Positions 43,099 to 55,652 of a stretch of DNA of 64,000 nucleotides are shown piece by piece. The translations under genes were made by a program, and so were the position numbers. Within the stretch, counting starts at the first letter, position 1; each line of letters opens with the position of its first letter. The stretch is from Phanerochaete sordida. Its lineage: Eukaryota; Basidiomycota; Agaricomycetes; Polyporales; Phanerochaetaceae. The notes under the pieces are model-generated. The model made no database searches. It was not told the origin of the DNA and saw nothing but the letters and a program-made list of their open reading frames with translations. Where the stretch lies: positions 62,001 to 126,000 of the forward strand of contig BPQB01000025.1 of NCBI GenBank assembly GCA_019973155.2, read 5' to 3'.

Positions 43099-45916
43099 AT
43101 GCACGCCTTCCGACGTCCCTCACTCGGCGCCGACGCCCACCACCGCGCCCCGTCCTTCACCGTCCGTGACTTTGAGCAGCTCGTCACGAGCGCGTTCGAC
43201 CTCCCGTCTCCGACTCTCGTCCTCACCCCGGCATCCCCACAAGCACCAGGTCCCAGGTCCGCCGCGTCCACCGTCGGCAGGAGCTACTTCGACGACTCGA
43301 CGGACGAGAACCACCTCCGTCGCCGAGAGACGCGCCGCACCTCCGAACGGCCGAGGTCGCAGTCATTCAGTGCGTTCAACTTTCGTGGTATCCTCCCCTC
43401 ATCGTCCTCCACGCATGGCGAGCCGTCGGCGCGTCCAGGCATAACGCGACGCGTGCTCAAGACCCTCCGCACGCGCGCTTCCGCGTTCGTACTTCGGCCA
43501 TCACCCAGCTCCGCCTCCGACAGAGATACCCGAGCATCCGTCGCGACTCTCACCCCTCGCACATCCACCTCGACCACCACCGCCCGCCCTCCGTCTCAGT
43601 ACAGCACCGCCACTCAGTCTCCGCGATACGCCTTCCCGACACGGGACGAAAACTCGCCGCCGAGCACCCTCCGCGGCTCCCCCGACTCGAACGTCGAGCT
43701 CGACGTCAAGGTCTCCGTCACGCGCCATCGGTCCAGTTCTCTGCCTCTGAATATCCTCAAGATACCACAGCATGCCTCTCGCGATGGGCCCCGCTCAGCA
43801 CATACCCCGTTACCCCGGCCGCCCCGCAGCAAAAGCCCCGCACCGACGTTTCTCGGAGATCTCATTTCTGCACGCCGAACCACCACCACGTCCTTCTCTT
43901 CCTCTCGTTCCCGCACACCGTCCCAGCCGTCGCTCGCTGGCTCGCCGCCCCTCCGTGTTCACACTCGTTTGCCTCCGCTTAACAAATCTCGCTCGTTCAA
44001 CCTCTTGTCTGGACATAACAGAAAACACTCGCGAGCGAACTCCATGGCGGATCCCATCCTCCCCTCTCTCACTGGGGCGTCGAGCATGTCGATTGAGTTC
44101 GATGAGGGCGAGCTGCCAGCCTGGTGTCCGGAGCCGTACACGAATCCGCGTCCGCCACCGCCGCCTCCGACGCCTACCTCGCCTTTCTCTGCTTCACACG
44201 ACCTGTGGCGCCACGAGGATAGCGAGCGTCCGCTAGATGCTCCGCCGTACGTGTTCGAACGACGGGACAGTTCCTCGAGTATAAACTCTACCGTGAGCAT
44301 TCACTCTTCCTCTATAGCTGTATATATGCTGATCGTACACCTTCACAGGCCACGAGCAAGTCGACCCAGACACTCGCGGACCGCATCTCCCAGGCAATCC
44401 CTCGATCTCTGAAGATGAGCAAGCTTCGTTCGCGATCAAAGCTCAACCTCTCGGTTATCACGAGCTCCTCGAACGATTCCAACTCGTCGTCTTTCGACAC
44501 GTCGACTACCTTCTCGTCTGGCGCCGGCTCTATGCCCCCAACGCCGCACACCAACTCGTTCTACGGTATCTCGGCTAGCCGTCGGACGAGCATGGAGTCT
44601 GAGGCAGATACGGTGCCCATCGATCGCGTCTTGACCCCTGAGCAGGACCCCTTTGCCAAAGGAGATATCGAGGTGCCCAGGTCTCGGACGCCAATGCCGT
44701 TCGAGGTCCCCGATTCGCCGACGCAGCCGAAGTGGTCACCGCTGGAGAAGAAGATCCGCTCGCGGACCGTGCGGAAGAAGTCCAGCGGCAGCGGCCACTC
44801 ACACACGAACAGCGGCGACACGATCACACCGCTGACGAGTGGACTAGACAGCCGTCCCTGCTCGCCCATGGATATCGACGGCCCGGACATGCAGCACAGG
44901 CCATTCGTGTTTCCGACGCCGGAGATGACGATGTCTTCGCTCTCGCCGTCGCCGTCGCCCACGCCCTACTCGGACTGGTCACCCATTAGCCTTAGGCAGA
45001 GCGCCGCGCTGCCAAATCTCGGCGACTTCCCCGCATACATCGTTCCGCTCCCGTCGTCGCCGACGCCCTCGCGACGCTCAGTAGGTTCGCCAATACCGCC
45101 GTCGCCCGGCCCACCGCCGAGCATCCCGCTGCCACCAAGCCCGACGCCGCTGCGCACCGAGTTTATGCCGACGGCGCCGCCTTCGCCGCGTCTGCGAAAG
45201 CGCAAGTCGCAGAATTCGCTGCGCGTCACCGCGCTGCTGTCTGGCGAGCGCCCACCGTCACCGTTCCCGATGGCGGCGTCCGCAGTCAGCTCTGTCGCGT
45301 CGCTCCTCGACCCCGTCGCCGCAGACGACGCGTTCGTGAGCGAGCTCGACGCCGCGGACGACGATGCTGACGACGACATGCCCACGCGCGGCAACGGCGG
45401 CTGGGTGCGCGGCCCGCGCTTTGCGCTCGCCGCTGAGCCCCCTGCGCCCGTGTGGCCGGTGCCGCCCCAGGGGTTTGGCCCTCCGCGGGAGGTCTCTGAA
45501 CCGAGCAAGGGGCCCCAAGGACAGCGGTTGCCCCCTTTGTCGCACGAGGTTCGTAGGTTCACCCTCTTTGCGCGAGGCCTCGGCTGACGATAATCTCGCA
45601 GTTCTCCGCACTCGGCTTCTCCGTCGACAACAAGCCTTTCCCTCCGTCGCCGACGCGCTCGAAGCCGCGCATGCGCCCGTCACAGTCGGACTCGGCGCTG
45701 CGCACACGCTCGAAGGCGGACGCACGCCCAGGCCTCGGCCACGGTCGCTCGACGTCGCACCACGGCGGCCGCGCGCGCGGCGGCTCTGCCGTCACGCTGA
45801 GCGAGATCGAGGAGCGCTGGGAGGGCGACACGTCGCGCTCGACGGCGTTCTACAGCGCGCGCTCGAGCATGCTGTCGACGATCTCGTCGGCCGTGCACGC
45901 CGGCGAGGCCCTCTAG
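43099..45916 (+). CDS. Large Ser/Pro-rich, mostly disordered protein
   Basis: Three exons: 43099..44292, 44349..45548, 45602..45916; 902 aa. Rich in S, P, T and R with many short SP/TP and RxxS stretches, for example SPSPSPTPYSDWSPIS, TPLPRPPRSKSPAPTFLGDL and RKHSRANSMADPILPS, which look like phosphorylation or SH3/14-3-3 type linear motifs. More ordered segments are FTVRDFEQLVTSAFDLPSP near residue 25 and the C-terminal SEIEERWEGDTSRSTAFYSA with SSMLSTISSAV. No known domain, signal peptide or membrane segment. Possibly a signalling scaffold or cell-cortex protein; that is only an impression from composition. All three exons join in phase 0. Confidence 0.75.
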
Positions 45917-47109
45917 TGCTCCGCCCCACGCCACCGCCAGCCCTGCATCTCTCCCTTCCCTCAGCACCGCCGCCCCGGACCCCATAGTTTATTCGTATGT
46001 ATCTCGTCCTATGCCATATGCCCCATCCGTTCTCTTCGTCTGTGCATCACATATCATTCACCGGTTCCTTCGCATCGCATCATCCACGCATCGCCCGTGC
46101 CTTCGCTACACTCGTTTTCGCGCTCTTCGCTGCCCCTGCCGTTCGCCCCCATTCGTTTGCTTCTGCCCGCTTCTGCCCCCGCTGCACCGCATGGTCTCGC
46201 CCGTCGTTTACCGTTTACCGTCCGTCCTTCGCCCCCGCGCCTTCCTTTGCACTTTTACCTGTATCGCTTCAGAGACATCCCGTCCTGCCCGTTAGATCCG
46301 TGTACCGCTGTACCACCAGTCGCCTTTCGCGCCGCCGCGACACCAACCTTACCCCATGTACCATTTTTGACGTGTATCGCTTGTAGCTGTGACATACATA
46401 CCTTGAATACTCGATTATTTGCCGTTGAACATGCATTGGGATCGCCCGCGTGCTATCGAACGTGCCCTCCAGGGTGCGTTCCCCAACCTTTCGATATGTC
46501 AAGAAGTTGTCCAGCCTCAGGCGGTTTGCCTGCGGAGGCGCGGTCCGAGCAGGCGACATTGGGCAGCTTCGGATGTACGCTTTCCGATGGCTGGAACATG
46601 TCATCGTGCACCGTCGACAGACTCGACAGCAGGAGAGTCGGCGATGATGAGCGTGGCAGGTGCGTGATCCCCAGCTTCTCCGGCGCCGTATCTGGCGTCC
46701 TCTATTTATCGCATGACAGCTGTAGCAGTCTGCTGCGGCATGCGTTGTGACGCATTCAGCTCTTCGATGTCTCTACGAGACTTCATCTGTAAGATAGTTT
46801 TCTTTTAGTCGGCTAGTAATAGCAGCTACGGGAGAGCGTCCATGTACATGTGAGCGGGCAGCGAAGCAGCATGATAACAAGTGTGGCAGATCGCACGCCT
46901 CCGCCCGTTGCATCGTCTCGTCATTTGCAAAGACTGGCAGCCCACGCTTGTCCAGCTGACGCGAATTTATTGTCCGGGCGCATGAGCTTTCCGAGGGCAT
47001 GGTACAGCAAAGGAACTTCAAACTATCGCCTACGACGTGCGGCGACTAACTCATGGGCCCTAAAGGTCTACGTGTAAGTAATATGAGCGCGAACGGATAA
47101 ATTGCATTG
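45917..47109. other. Intergenic
   Basis: About 1.2 kb between convergent genes. Pyrimidine-rich first half, no supported ORF. A 55-bp stretch near 46617-46672 resembles 50690-50742 beyond the DUF6535 gene. Confidence 0.45.
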
Positions 47110-50100
47110 CTACACACCAGCGCCGCTGCGCGCGGTTTGGACAGGTGGGAACGAGTGGCTTCGCGGCCTGCCACCTTCCCGCAAAACGTCCGCACGAGAT
47201 GCGGTGGTATGGACCAGTGGGAGGGTTACAGTGTTCCTCCGTTGAGCAGGAACCGCAGGAATTCGGACGTGGGGCGGGACGTTCGTGTGTGCCTCGCCCG
47301 CGCTCGAGTCGCGTGCGGACTGCTCTGCAGACCCCGCAGTACAGGGCGAGAGACCAGAGGAGGCTGGTTGCGGCAGATCAGTTTCAGAGCCCACGTTCGC
47401 GGCATGACCCTCACCGTCAGCGTGTAAGTCGGGCGACGAAAGGCTGCGTGCACTGTAAATCGGATACCAGCCTCGCAGCTCTCCGTTGTATCCAGCGATA
47501 GTTAGAGGTGATAGCATCCGGTGATGGAGGTCAATATGACGGCTCGGGGGGCGAGACTCTTCCGTGGACGATCTTGTCATGACCGACCCTAGAGGCGAAC
47601 GACTCGGAGTCGAAACTGGACTCAAGCTGCCCATAGCGTTTATAGAAAACCATCGTTCGGAATTTGTGCGCGCGGGCGAGGCCACGCTATCGCTGTCTTG
47701 CTGGGAGACGGCCGAAGACCACAACCTCGACAGCCTTCGCCATCGCCCATTCCCCGCATTATTCCCTCGCGACGGCCGCGGCGTCACTGCAGAGAGCTCG
47801 CGCAGGACTTCTTCGAGCGCACCAGGAAGGTGAGCTCCGTCCAGCCTGGACTCAAGACTGCGCAGTGTCTGTGAAGCGAGCACCTTTATACTCTCCTCGT
47901 GGTCTTCGCGCTCGTGGTGGTCGATGACCATTGCTTGCTCTGCAGCCCAGCGGACCATTGGCGCTAGCTGAGCCCAGTCCGAGGCGTACGCGTAATCGTT
48001 GTCGGCAAACAGGCTGGACAGGCCTAGCTGGGCCAACACCAGACACAGCTTGGCGAAGTGGACCACATATGGAAAAGCAGCTGCGTCCTGTATACGAATC
48101 TCCGTACACTCGAGCAGGAATGACCAGAGATCGCGCATGATTGGCTGCCGCGCGGGGTCTCGAGCCTCACCGTCACCGAGCATGAAGATGATTTTCCAGA
48201 GAGGGCGGGAGTCGAATAATGACCGGGATACGTAGACTCGATAGATGTTGAAGACGCTGAAAATGAGGACCGGGTATTCCTGAACAGCTGCCGCTAGTCG
48301 TGAAGCAATGCCTTGGTAACCTGGTCGAAGTAAGGCCGCTACATCTTGAACGTAGAGAACTGGCAACCCCCAAAGGCTGAGATGTCGGTTATATAGCCAT
48401 GTACCTTCTTCGTAATCTCGCAGTGAGGGAGCCGAGGCCTTCAAAATGTACAGAAGGAGCATGGTTCCCTCTGCTGTGCATTGTTGAACTTCAGGCTCGC
48501 TGTCGGTCTTGTCCCGTTCGTCCCGCCAGATGGTCTGGAGAAGGGTGTTGATGACAGACTTCTGGACGTCGTTTGGAGTGTCACCACGAATCTGAGGTAG
48601 CCGCCGCCAACCTATTCGCTGCCAGTCGCTCAAGCTGACAGACGAGAATGCCGCCCACACCAAGCGGAACACGTCTTTCTGAGGCCATCGCGCGGCTACA
48701 GCTAGGCCGAAAGAGAGCTCCAGCATGCGAGCATGCATGGCGGGATCCGATAGCAATACGCGACGGTCGGGAAGGGAGGGATGGGACCTGGACAGGAGAA
48801 TGACAGCAGCATTCGCCATCCAAATATCTGGTGTTTCATCGAATGCCGGCACCGTCGGCACGTTCGTGGGCGCGTGAGATGCCTGCTCGTGAGACATCAG
48901 TATGCTGCTCAGCAGCCCGACGAGGTGGTTCCATGCTCCAGAGGAAAGCGTAGACAGGTCGAGGAATCCGCGGATGCGTTGATCATTTTCAGGGATTTGA
49001 AGAGCACCTACAGCACCGATGCGATGCCGGATACAGCCAAGAACAAATGCTGTAATGGAGGCAGGCGGGCTCTTCGTCTGCCGAAGCACGTCAACCATCG
49101 TCTCGAGTATCGGCCCATCATTGGCAACCAGTTTATCGACGGAGAGCAGTAGCTCATGAACATGGTAGGACCGTCTCATGATATTATCTTCTTCGTCTTC
49201 GTCTCTTGAAAATGTGCCCAAAACGGTTCCAAGGCTTTCAAATAACTTGAGAAGAAGCACATATATAAGTAGGAGCGGAGCAAGTGTGTATGAAAGGATA
49301 CTCGATGAGTTCCCAATCCAATCAGCCCAATCAGCAACAACGTCTCGGACTGACTGGATGTAGAGTCGGACTGGGAGGAGTGTGCAATTGTATAGTCGCC
49401 GTGCTGATGCAGCAAACATGGTGAACCCACGATGAATGCGCTCCTGGAGATAGGCCCCAATATACTGCCGCCCTAGACGTAAGGCTGACTTCAACAGCAC
49501 GATTTTGTACGGGCATCTAGGCGACAGCAGAGGTGCGAACATGGTCAGAAGAGCAAAGAATGCCCATCCTGCAACGAGGGGAAAGGTAGACCGGCCGATT
49601 AGGTCACTTGCAGCTGCAGTGTAGAAGCAGAGACCAACGAAGAAAAGGCCCAGGGAAAGATGGAGGAGGAGAGGAAGCATCGCGGCGATCTCGAACACCT
49701 TCCAATCGGTGAGGCCCTGATGGCGAAACTGTCGTGCACGTAGCTGCTCTTCAGGCGTTATCCATCCCATCGCAAGATACTCGCTCAGCCACTGCTTGAC
49801 CAGCATGCCAAACGAAGCAGTGGAAAGGCTGACGATCAAGCTCGCGAACCAAAGGCCGTTGACGCGAAGCGCCCAAAGCGGGACTTCGAATGGTAGGTCG
49901 CCAGGTAAGGGGATCATAGGGCGTAGAACGCCATTGGCGAGGGTGTAGTTCTGCGCGAGAGACTGGCGCATGAGAAAGATGATTTCTTCTGTGTTGTCGG
50001 GCTGGAGGCTGGCGTAGCTGTCGACAACGAACGTCGTGACCACGGCCGAGAACAAACCGGCCTACTCGGGCACGGTCAGACCGTAGCTCACGACCCTAAG

Positions 50101-50380
50101 CGAGAACACGCACGAAAATAAGAACATTATCCAGATCCTCTTTCGCGTCGGCCACTTTCCGTAAATCAGCGTCGCGCACGGTGTCGCGCATGACCTGCCA
50201 TAGACCCGCCGTGTCTCCTGGTCGGACGTCCGCTGCATGCGGGGGCGCCGTCGAGGGTAAAATGGGTGGTTGCTGCCGACTGGGCGGGGGAACGTATGGT
50301 TGTGGCGGTATCGGCGTATCAGCTGGAGCGTCACTCCGCGGACTATTCACGCGCACGGGCTGTGCGCCGTCCTGTGGCAT
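47110..50380 (-). CDS. DUF6535-type multi-pass membrane protein
   Basis: Two exons (read right to left): 50114..50380 and 47110..50061; 1072 aa. Proline-rich N-terminus, then the DUF6535 block: WQVMRDTVRDAD...KEDLDNVLIF, AGLFSAVVTTFVVDSYASLQPD, LWFASLIVSLSTASFGMLVKQWL, and further membrane segments near 205-235, 245-265 and 310-330. The remaining 700 residues are a helical, mostly soluble region, ending in a Ser/Arg-rich tail. DUF6535 proteins form large, variable families in agaricomycetes; their role is not established. The intron between the exons restores the family's NVLIF-AGLFSAV junction. ATG 50380 has a good context (ACC ATG); upstream in-frame ATGs exist. Confidence 0.85.
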
Positions 50381-51062
50381 GGTAAATATTACTCGCATGT
50401 GACAGCGGTCGCTCACGTACTTGGTCAGGGCAGTCCATGCGAGATGGCACGTCTGCTTGAGCACTCGCGACTTCCATGCTGAGTAGATTGTGGGTAGCGA
50501 CGGAGGAAAGGAAAGGCGCAGTTTAGGTCGCACGGGCTGAAGATGAGCGATCTGCTCAGTGCCGGCGCCCATAATGAACCTTCCGCATGCCTCAGGTCTC
50601 AGACGCTGTGACTGCGGATCTGCAGCCCGAAGTGACAGTCTTGAGCAGTCTTAGACAGTGCGCTTTGCGGTCGTTGTCGCACTTGCCGTCGCGTAGCAGA
50701 CGAGTCGGCGACGATGAGCGTGGCAAGTACTTGCGATTCCCAGCGTCCGCGGCACGCCTGGAATTTGGGCGCTTACGCCACATGGTCGGTCGCTGGCGGC
50801 TCGGGCGGGCGGGCCGCCGCCTTGCCTCTTAACTTCATCGTCGCCGGCAGACCACGCAACTATGCCTCGCATATCGAAACCACACGTTCTTGCTATCAGC
50901 GGGATGCAGCTTGTCTTGAGAAGATACTCAGACGCTCTGAAAAATATCAACTGCAGCAGCGTTTTGACTCCCCGCCTCTGCCCACTGTGATCTCGCAAGA
51001 TATACCCAGGCTGGCTCTACTGCATATGATCCATCACCTCGCTATTCTCAGCTCTTATGACC
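50381..51062. other. Intergenic between DUF6535 gene and GDSL esterase 1
   Basis: Promoter of the DUF6535 gene and 3' flank of the esterase. No gene seen. Confidence 0.4.
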
Positions 51063-52255
51063 TCAGCTAAACCACGTCGTATACTGATCCGACGTTCTCC
51101 GGATCGCTGCAGCAATGGCTTTGCCAACATTCCTATCGGTCTGCTCGGACGGATGCAGCTCGTCATACCTTTCCCAGAAGTGAGTGCATACGCCTCTTGT
51201 CGCAATAACGTGTGCTTACCAGAAGTAGCTGTCCGCCGCTGCGCCGGTGATAGTCGTGCAGTTGCCTGTGTCGGACGTATCCTGGTTCACCGCAAAGACG
51301 CATGCATGGATCGCGCCGGTGATATTCGGCGCGACCGTACCGTTGAGGAACTTGTTCGGGTTGGCGAGCATATCTTCGAAGAAGGTATGAGAGTCGAAGT
51401 AGCCTGTACGAAATGTCAGTCTACTGACGCAAAGGAGCAGGTGGGGACTCCGATGATACCTATGTGAGCACCCGGAAGAGTTGGGGTGAGAAGCTCCAGC
51501 AACGCCTTCGAGAGCGCGTTGCCAGCGTGCGTGAGCTCTGTCATCATGACGCTCCACTCTGTCGTGTTTCTGGGGGCCGTCCAGTAGCGGTTAGGGTACG
51601 AGTCCGCGGAGTACAAGATCGTCTTCTCCAGTGGTATCATCTAGACACGCAAGTGAGTGAATTCACTACGTAATCTGACGGTTTCTCTCACATTTTGGAA
51701 CAGGAAGTTTCTCGCTCCGCTCTGATACTGTACAAGGTCTTTACCCAGTTTACGGCGCATGTCGTCGTATCGACGACCGTCGCCCCAGGCGTTCCCTGCC
51801 CGACAAGCAGAGAATTCACGCCAACGTCGTTCGTGCCGATCCAAAGCGTGTAGATTGTCTCCTCAGGATTGAGGTGCAGCGTGCCGTTCTGCTTTTCGGT
51901 GAAGTAGAGCGGCAGCTGGCTCTCGAAGAGAGGGGGGAATGGACGGAAGGTGATGTTGTTTGAGCATGTCGCGCCCGCCCGCGCGAATGGAAACAGCTTG
52001 AGGTTGCCGTCCTGAGCCGCGTAGATTGGCCATGAGATGCCGTTGTCTCCCGTCACCACCTGCGTCAATATCTCCGTAAGTGTATGTGCTCGGACCACTA
52101 TCATTCTCCGGACTCACCACGTCCGTGTAGGAGTCCCCAAAGGTTACAAGGTTTTTGATCTGCCCCGGAAGCGGTCCTTTCGCAAAGGGGAACTCAAGCG
52201 CAAGGGAAGAGGCCGCTCCAATGGCAAGCAGCGCAAACGACAAGTGCCTTACCAT
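51063..52255 (-). pseudogene. GDSL esterase 1 (CE16-like), frame broken by 5 nt
   Basis: Five exons by comparison with 56500-57694: 52118..52255, 51692..52059, 51460..51640, 51220..51403, 51063..51168. Signal peptide, FGDSYTDV (catalytic Ser), GTND and WYDELHPSEQ (catalytic Asp/His) are all present, as in fungal acetyl esterases that trim plant cell-wall oligosaccharides. Exon 2 is 368 nt, against 363 in the intact paralogue. The extra 5 nt (about 51726-51730, in the place of LYxSGARN) shift the frame and lead to a stop after about 10 codons. Removing a 50-nt stretch as an intron (GTCGTC...TACAG) would restore the frame but would delete a conserved segment (CAVNWVKTL). So it is a recent pseudogene, an allele with a lesion, or an assembly error. 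Confidence 0.75.
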
Positions 52256-53361
52256 GGTGACTGGCGAGCAGACACCTCACCCTCCGCCCTCTCTCTCGTA
52301 CTTATACGCATCCGGGAGCACTTCGCCAATGATCATGGGGCCTGTACGTCCTGCGTTGTATCACGACGAAAATTCGGCGACGGGGAGTACAGTCGTGCCT
52401 GTGAACATGTGACCGCGCTCAACGGACGCACCTGGTGTGCTTCCGACAAAACTCCCGCGGAGAAGCCCGGCTCGTGCTGCCCTTCCACTCGCAAGTGTGT
52501 GACGTCCACCCACGGTCTAAGTGCTGACCGCACTTCGCTGCGCGGTGAGATGTACACTCGAACTGATGCCATGCGCCAGGTGATATGGCGTGCCCGGACC
52601 GTCCTCGAGGTGGTGCTCCGCACGAGGCTGTACTCTTTGCCTGCTCGTGCGCTTCCGGAGTTAGCGGAGCGGATCCCTGAACGTGTGGGGGCTACATCTT
52701 TGGCTCTGCCACCACGTCTAATGCACCCTTTGGGTTCTCCGAGTGGCCATCGCAGACCTGGATAAGCAATCTGTCCACGATTCAGGCTAGGATTGCAGCG
52801 TGGCTCTTTGACAGATAGTTGTGGATTCGATACTGTATTGAAAATCTGCCACTCATCGAACGCTTTGCCTGCAGGTACGGTCCCTTGCACTAAAAGGAGG
52901 TACGCTCAGCCCCTCGCGGGTCTCCCATAAGTCTCCCAGTGATCGCCAGCTCAGTTCGCTGAAGCCTCGTTTCCTCAGGTGGTTCCCATTTCGGGCATAA
53001 AGGTTCCAGAGAAACTGCAACGAGGCACACTTAGCTGCTCCGACCGCGGAAAGCCACTCCGAACCTGCCCTCCTCGTCTTGCTTTGTCTTTAGGTGCGGG
53101 GCTCTCCGCAGCATGCGCGCGCCATCCAGGGTCATCATGCCAGGTCTACCCATCCCACGCCTCGCGGTCTCGCAGGGAGAGGCAGGCCTCAGCGTACGCC
53201 GCGCACCTCACGGGCACGTGTAGGTACAAAGGATGCGTCCAACCCCGCGTCTGCCCAGGCCTGCCCCTTAAATACGCGGCCTGTCCGATAATCTCCCCAG
53301 AATCCGTCTCTTCCCCTCTCCGTCTCGCACACGCTCTTCACGTCCTCGCACACGACCCGTC
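52256..53361. other. Intergenic
   Basis: About 1.1 kb; promoter of esterase 1 on the left and of the small proline-rich gene on the right, with a TTAAATA box near 53270. ORFs of up to 240 codons here have no splice or family support. Confidence 0.4.
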
Positions 53362-54074
53362 ATGTCCTTGATGCACACCACGCTCCGCGGCCACGCTGCT
53401 GAGCAGCAATACCGCAGGCAGCCCGCGCAGGAGCTCCGTCCGGCCGGCGAGACTCCTGCCCGCGGCGGTGTGCAACAGGCGAACGGCACCGACAGCAGGC
53501 TGTCGGCTGCCTCCGCAGCTGCAGATCATCGCGTATGTCACTACCATACCACCTTCGTCTTCATTCCATGTGCTAATACTAGCGCAGCGCTCCGCTGATC
53601 GTCAAAGGCTGCGCCCCAACGCCCATAACCATAACGAAGAGCCCACACGCGACAGTACGACCCCTAACCGCGAGACGGAAGGGGGAGAGACATCGTATCA
53701 TGGCGGCCAGAATACGTGCGTCTCTGACGCCTTCTCCGCCTCTATCTTATCTAAATAACGCTCGCCATAGTACGAACAATGACCCACGCACGAGCACGGC
53801 CGCGCCTGCTTCACCGCCCCCTGCCCCTGCGAGGGACCCCCACCCGCCGAGGCAGTCAGTTCTTTTCAGCCCGCCGAGACTGCACATTGCAGGGCAGTCG
53901 TTCCTCACGCCCGACGTGCACTCTGTCCCCGGGCCTCCGCTGTTTCCGCGAGACCACTCGCCCCTCGAGACGCTCGCTGGCATGCACGCTTTGCCCCCAC
54001 TGACATATGTGCCGGGCACGCCTCCGGCGGTGAAGGCGCCGCGGCTCCCGAATGACAAGCCCTCCCGCCGCTGA
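53362..54074 (+). CDS. Small proline-rich protein, unknown
   Basis: Three exons: 53362..53532, 53588..53715, 53771..54074; 200 aa. Both introns have good signals (GTATGT...GCTAATAC...GCGCAG and GTGCGT...CCATAG) and join in frame, which makes the gene credible. The first 100 residues are Gln/Arg/Asn-rich and polar. The last 100 are Pro-rich with QSVLFSPPRLHIAGQSFLTPD and LAGMHALPPLTYVPGTPPAVK. No signal peptide, membrane segment or known domain. Possibly a lineage-specific regulatory or adaptor protein. I do not assign a function. Confidence 0.6.
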
Positions 54075-54534
54075 GCTGGGCAAGTAGGCACGTTGCCGGT
54101 CATGCGTTCTGTTCTTGTTCCTGCCGCCCACACCACTACACTCGCTCTTTTACTCAACAGGTAATGATCCCTCACGTCCTTTCTTTTACGACACATTCGT
54201 TTCTTCGCACACCCTCGTTGCTGGCTATTCGAGTCCCGTGTTCCTGTATTCGTAGTTTTTCTTCTCTCGCTCGCTTGTAACATCCGACATCCTGTAGTCT
54301 GTTGCCTCTGTCCGTAGTAGTTGTCCCGTTCGCAAATACATAGCATTTTGTAGTCCAATCGACGTTATTACTTTCATAACCACAGGTGTGCGATGTGAAC
54401 GACGGCCTTGAGTGATTTATCGGTCTTTTGACAAAGAGGATCGCGGACACTTTGCTTCAAATGCAAAGTGGTACCATAAGCAACACTAGCTATAAACCTA
54501 CTAACCCCTGCATGGATGACTGTCCCACCCTGAA
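54075..54534. other. Intergenic between convergent genes
   Basis: 3' flanks, C/T-rich. No gene seen. Confidence 0.45.
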
Positions 54535-55652
54535 TTATAGCTCGGCACGCTTCTGGAACGGGAAGTCTTTCCTGAGCTCCTTTGGGGCCGGCTCTTTCGC
54601 AGAGCCTGTAGAACCATGGATAGGGAGCTGGACGCATAATCAACAACGTACTCAACAAAATATTCTAGGGACACACCTCGCCAGAATTCGCGATGATGAC
54701 GTCGGCTTGGGGCAAGTCGTTATCTCCCACGGATACGTTCTCTGCACGCTTTTGAGCATCGTGAACACTCCACGGCATATTAGCTACTGACCGATAGCAT
54801 TGACCACATCCATGCCCTCCAAGACCTTGCCAAAGGCGACCTAACGGGGTATATCAGCGCTCGTCCAGACTCTCTCAGGCGTCATACGATACGTACGAAG
54901 TTACCGTCGAGCCATTCAACGTCGCCCGTAGTGATGTAGAACTGCGAGCCTGAATTTGTGCGTCAGCCAGCGACGGACGGACGTTAGCAACTGATGTGTA
55001 CTTGCCGTTGAGATCCCTGCCGTTCGCCATTGTGAGCATTCCCGGACCGGTGATGCGAACTTTGCTGCAACAGGAGTTAGAGAATATGCTTATGTTTTGC
55101 CCTACCCGCACGTACTGGTTCTCGTCCGCGAAGCGGTCGCCATAAATTGACTACAGATAATGTCAATTATTCGTTTGAACTCCTAAAGAGCGCCACATAC
55201 CTTGCTTCCAGTACCATCTCCATTGACTGCGAGACAGAACTCAGCAAGGGGGCCCGGAGGAAAAACAGCAAGCGTACCGAAGTCCCCGCCCTGTATCATG
55301 AAGTCCTTGATGATACGATGGAAGCGCGAGCCCTTGTAGCCCATGCCCGGCTCGAGCACAGTTCCATTCCTACGGACGCCCGTGCTCAGCGCGCGGAAGT
55401 TCTCCACAGTCTTCGGCACAGTCCCGCCATAGAGACCCATAACGACTATGGGCGTGTCAGCAGCGGGAAGCAGCATGCGGAGAAAGACGCACTGCGCCCG
55501 AGGTCCTTGTCGCCGTGCTTGATGTCGAAAAAGACCTTGTGCGTCACGCGTGGAACCTTCGGGGCTTTGGCGGCCTTGTGCGCTGCGACACCGTGCGCCC
55601 AGAGGAGGCTGGTGAGGACTGCAAGGACGAGGGTGAGGCGTCCGAAGATCAT
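54535..55652 (-). CDS. ER cyclophilin-type isomerase 2, altered active site
   Basis: Nine exons (read right to left): 55493..55652, 55278..55445, 55201..55226, 55116..55150, 55006..55064, 54897..54949, 54792..54840, 54677..54741, 54535..54627; 235 aa. Signal peptide to about residue 24 (WAHGVAA), cyclophilin domain, C-terminus KRAEL as in cyclophilin 1. R97 in FHRIIKDF and W162 are kept. The active-site His in [10 protein letters not shown] is Phe here (WLDGNFVAFG, F167), and ANAG is ANGR, so isomerase activity may be reduced. One small intron present in cyclophilin 1 is absent. Intron 5 starts with GC (G|GCAAGT), a known minor donor type. Likely an ER chaperone of diverged specificity. Confidence 0.87.
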
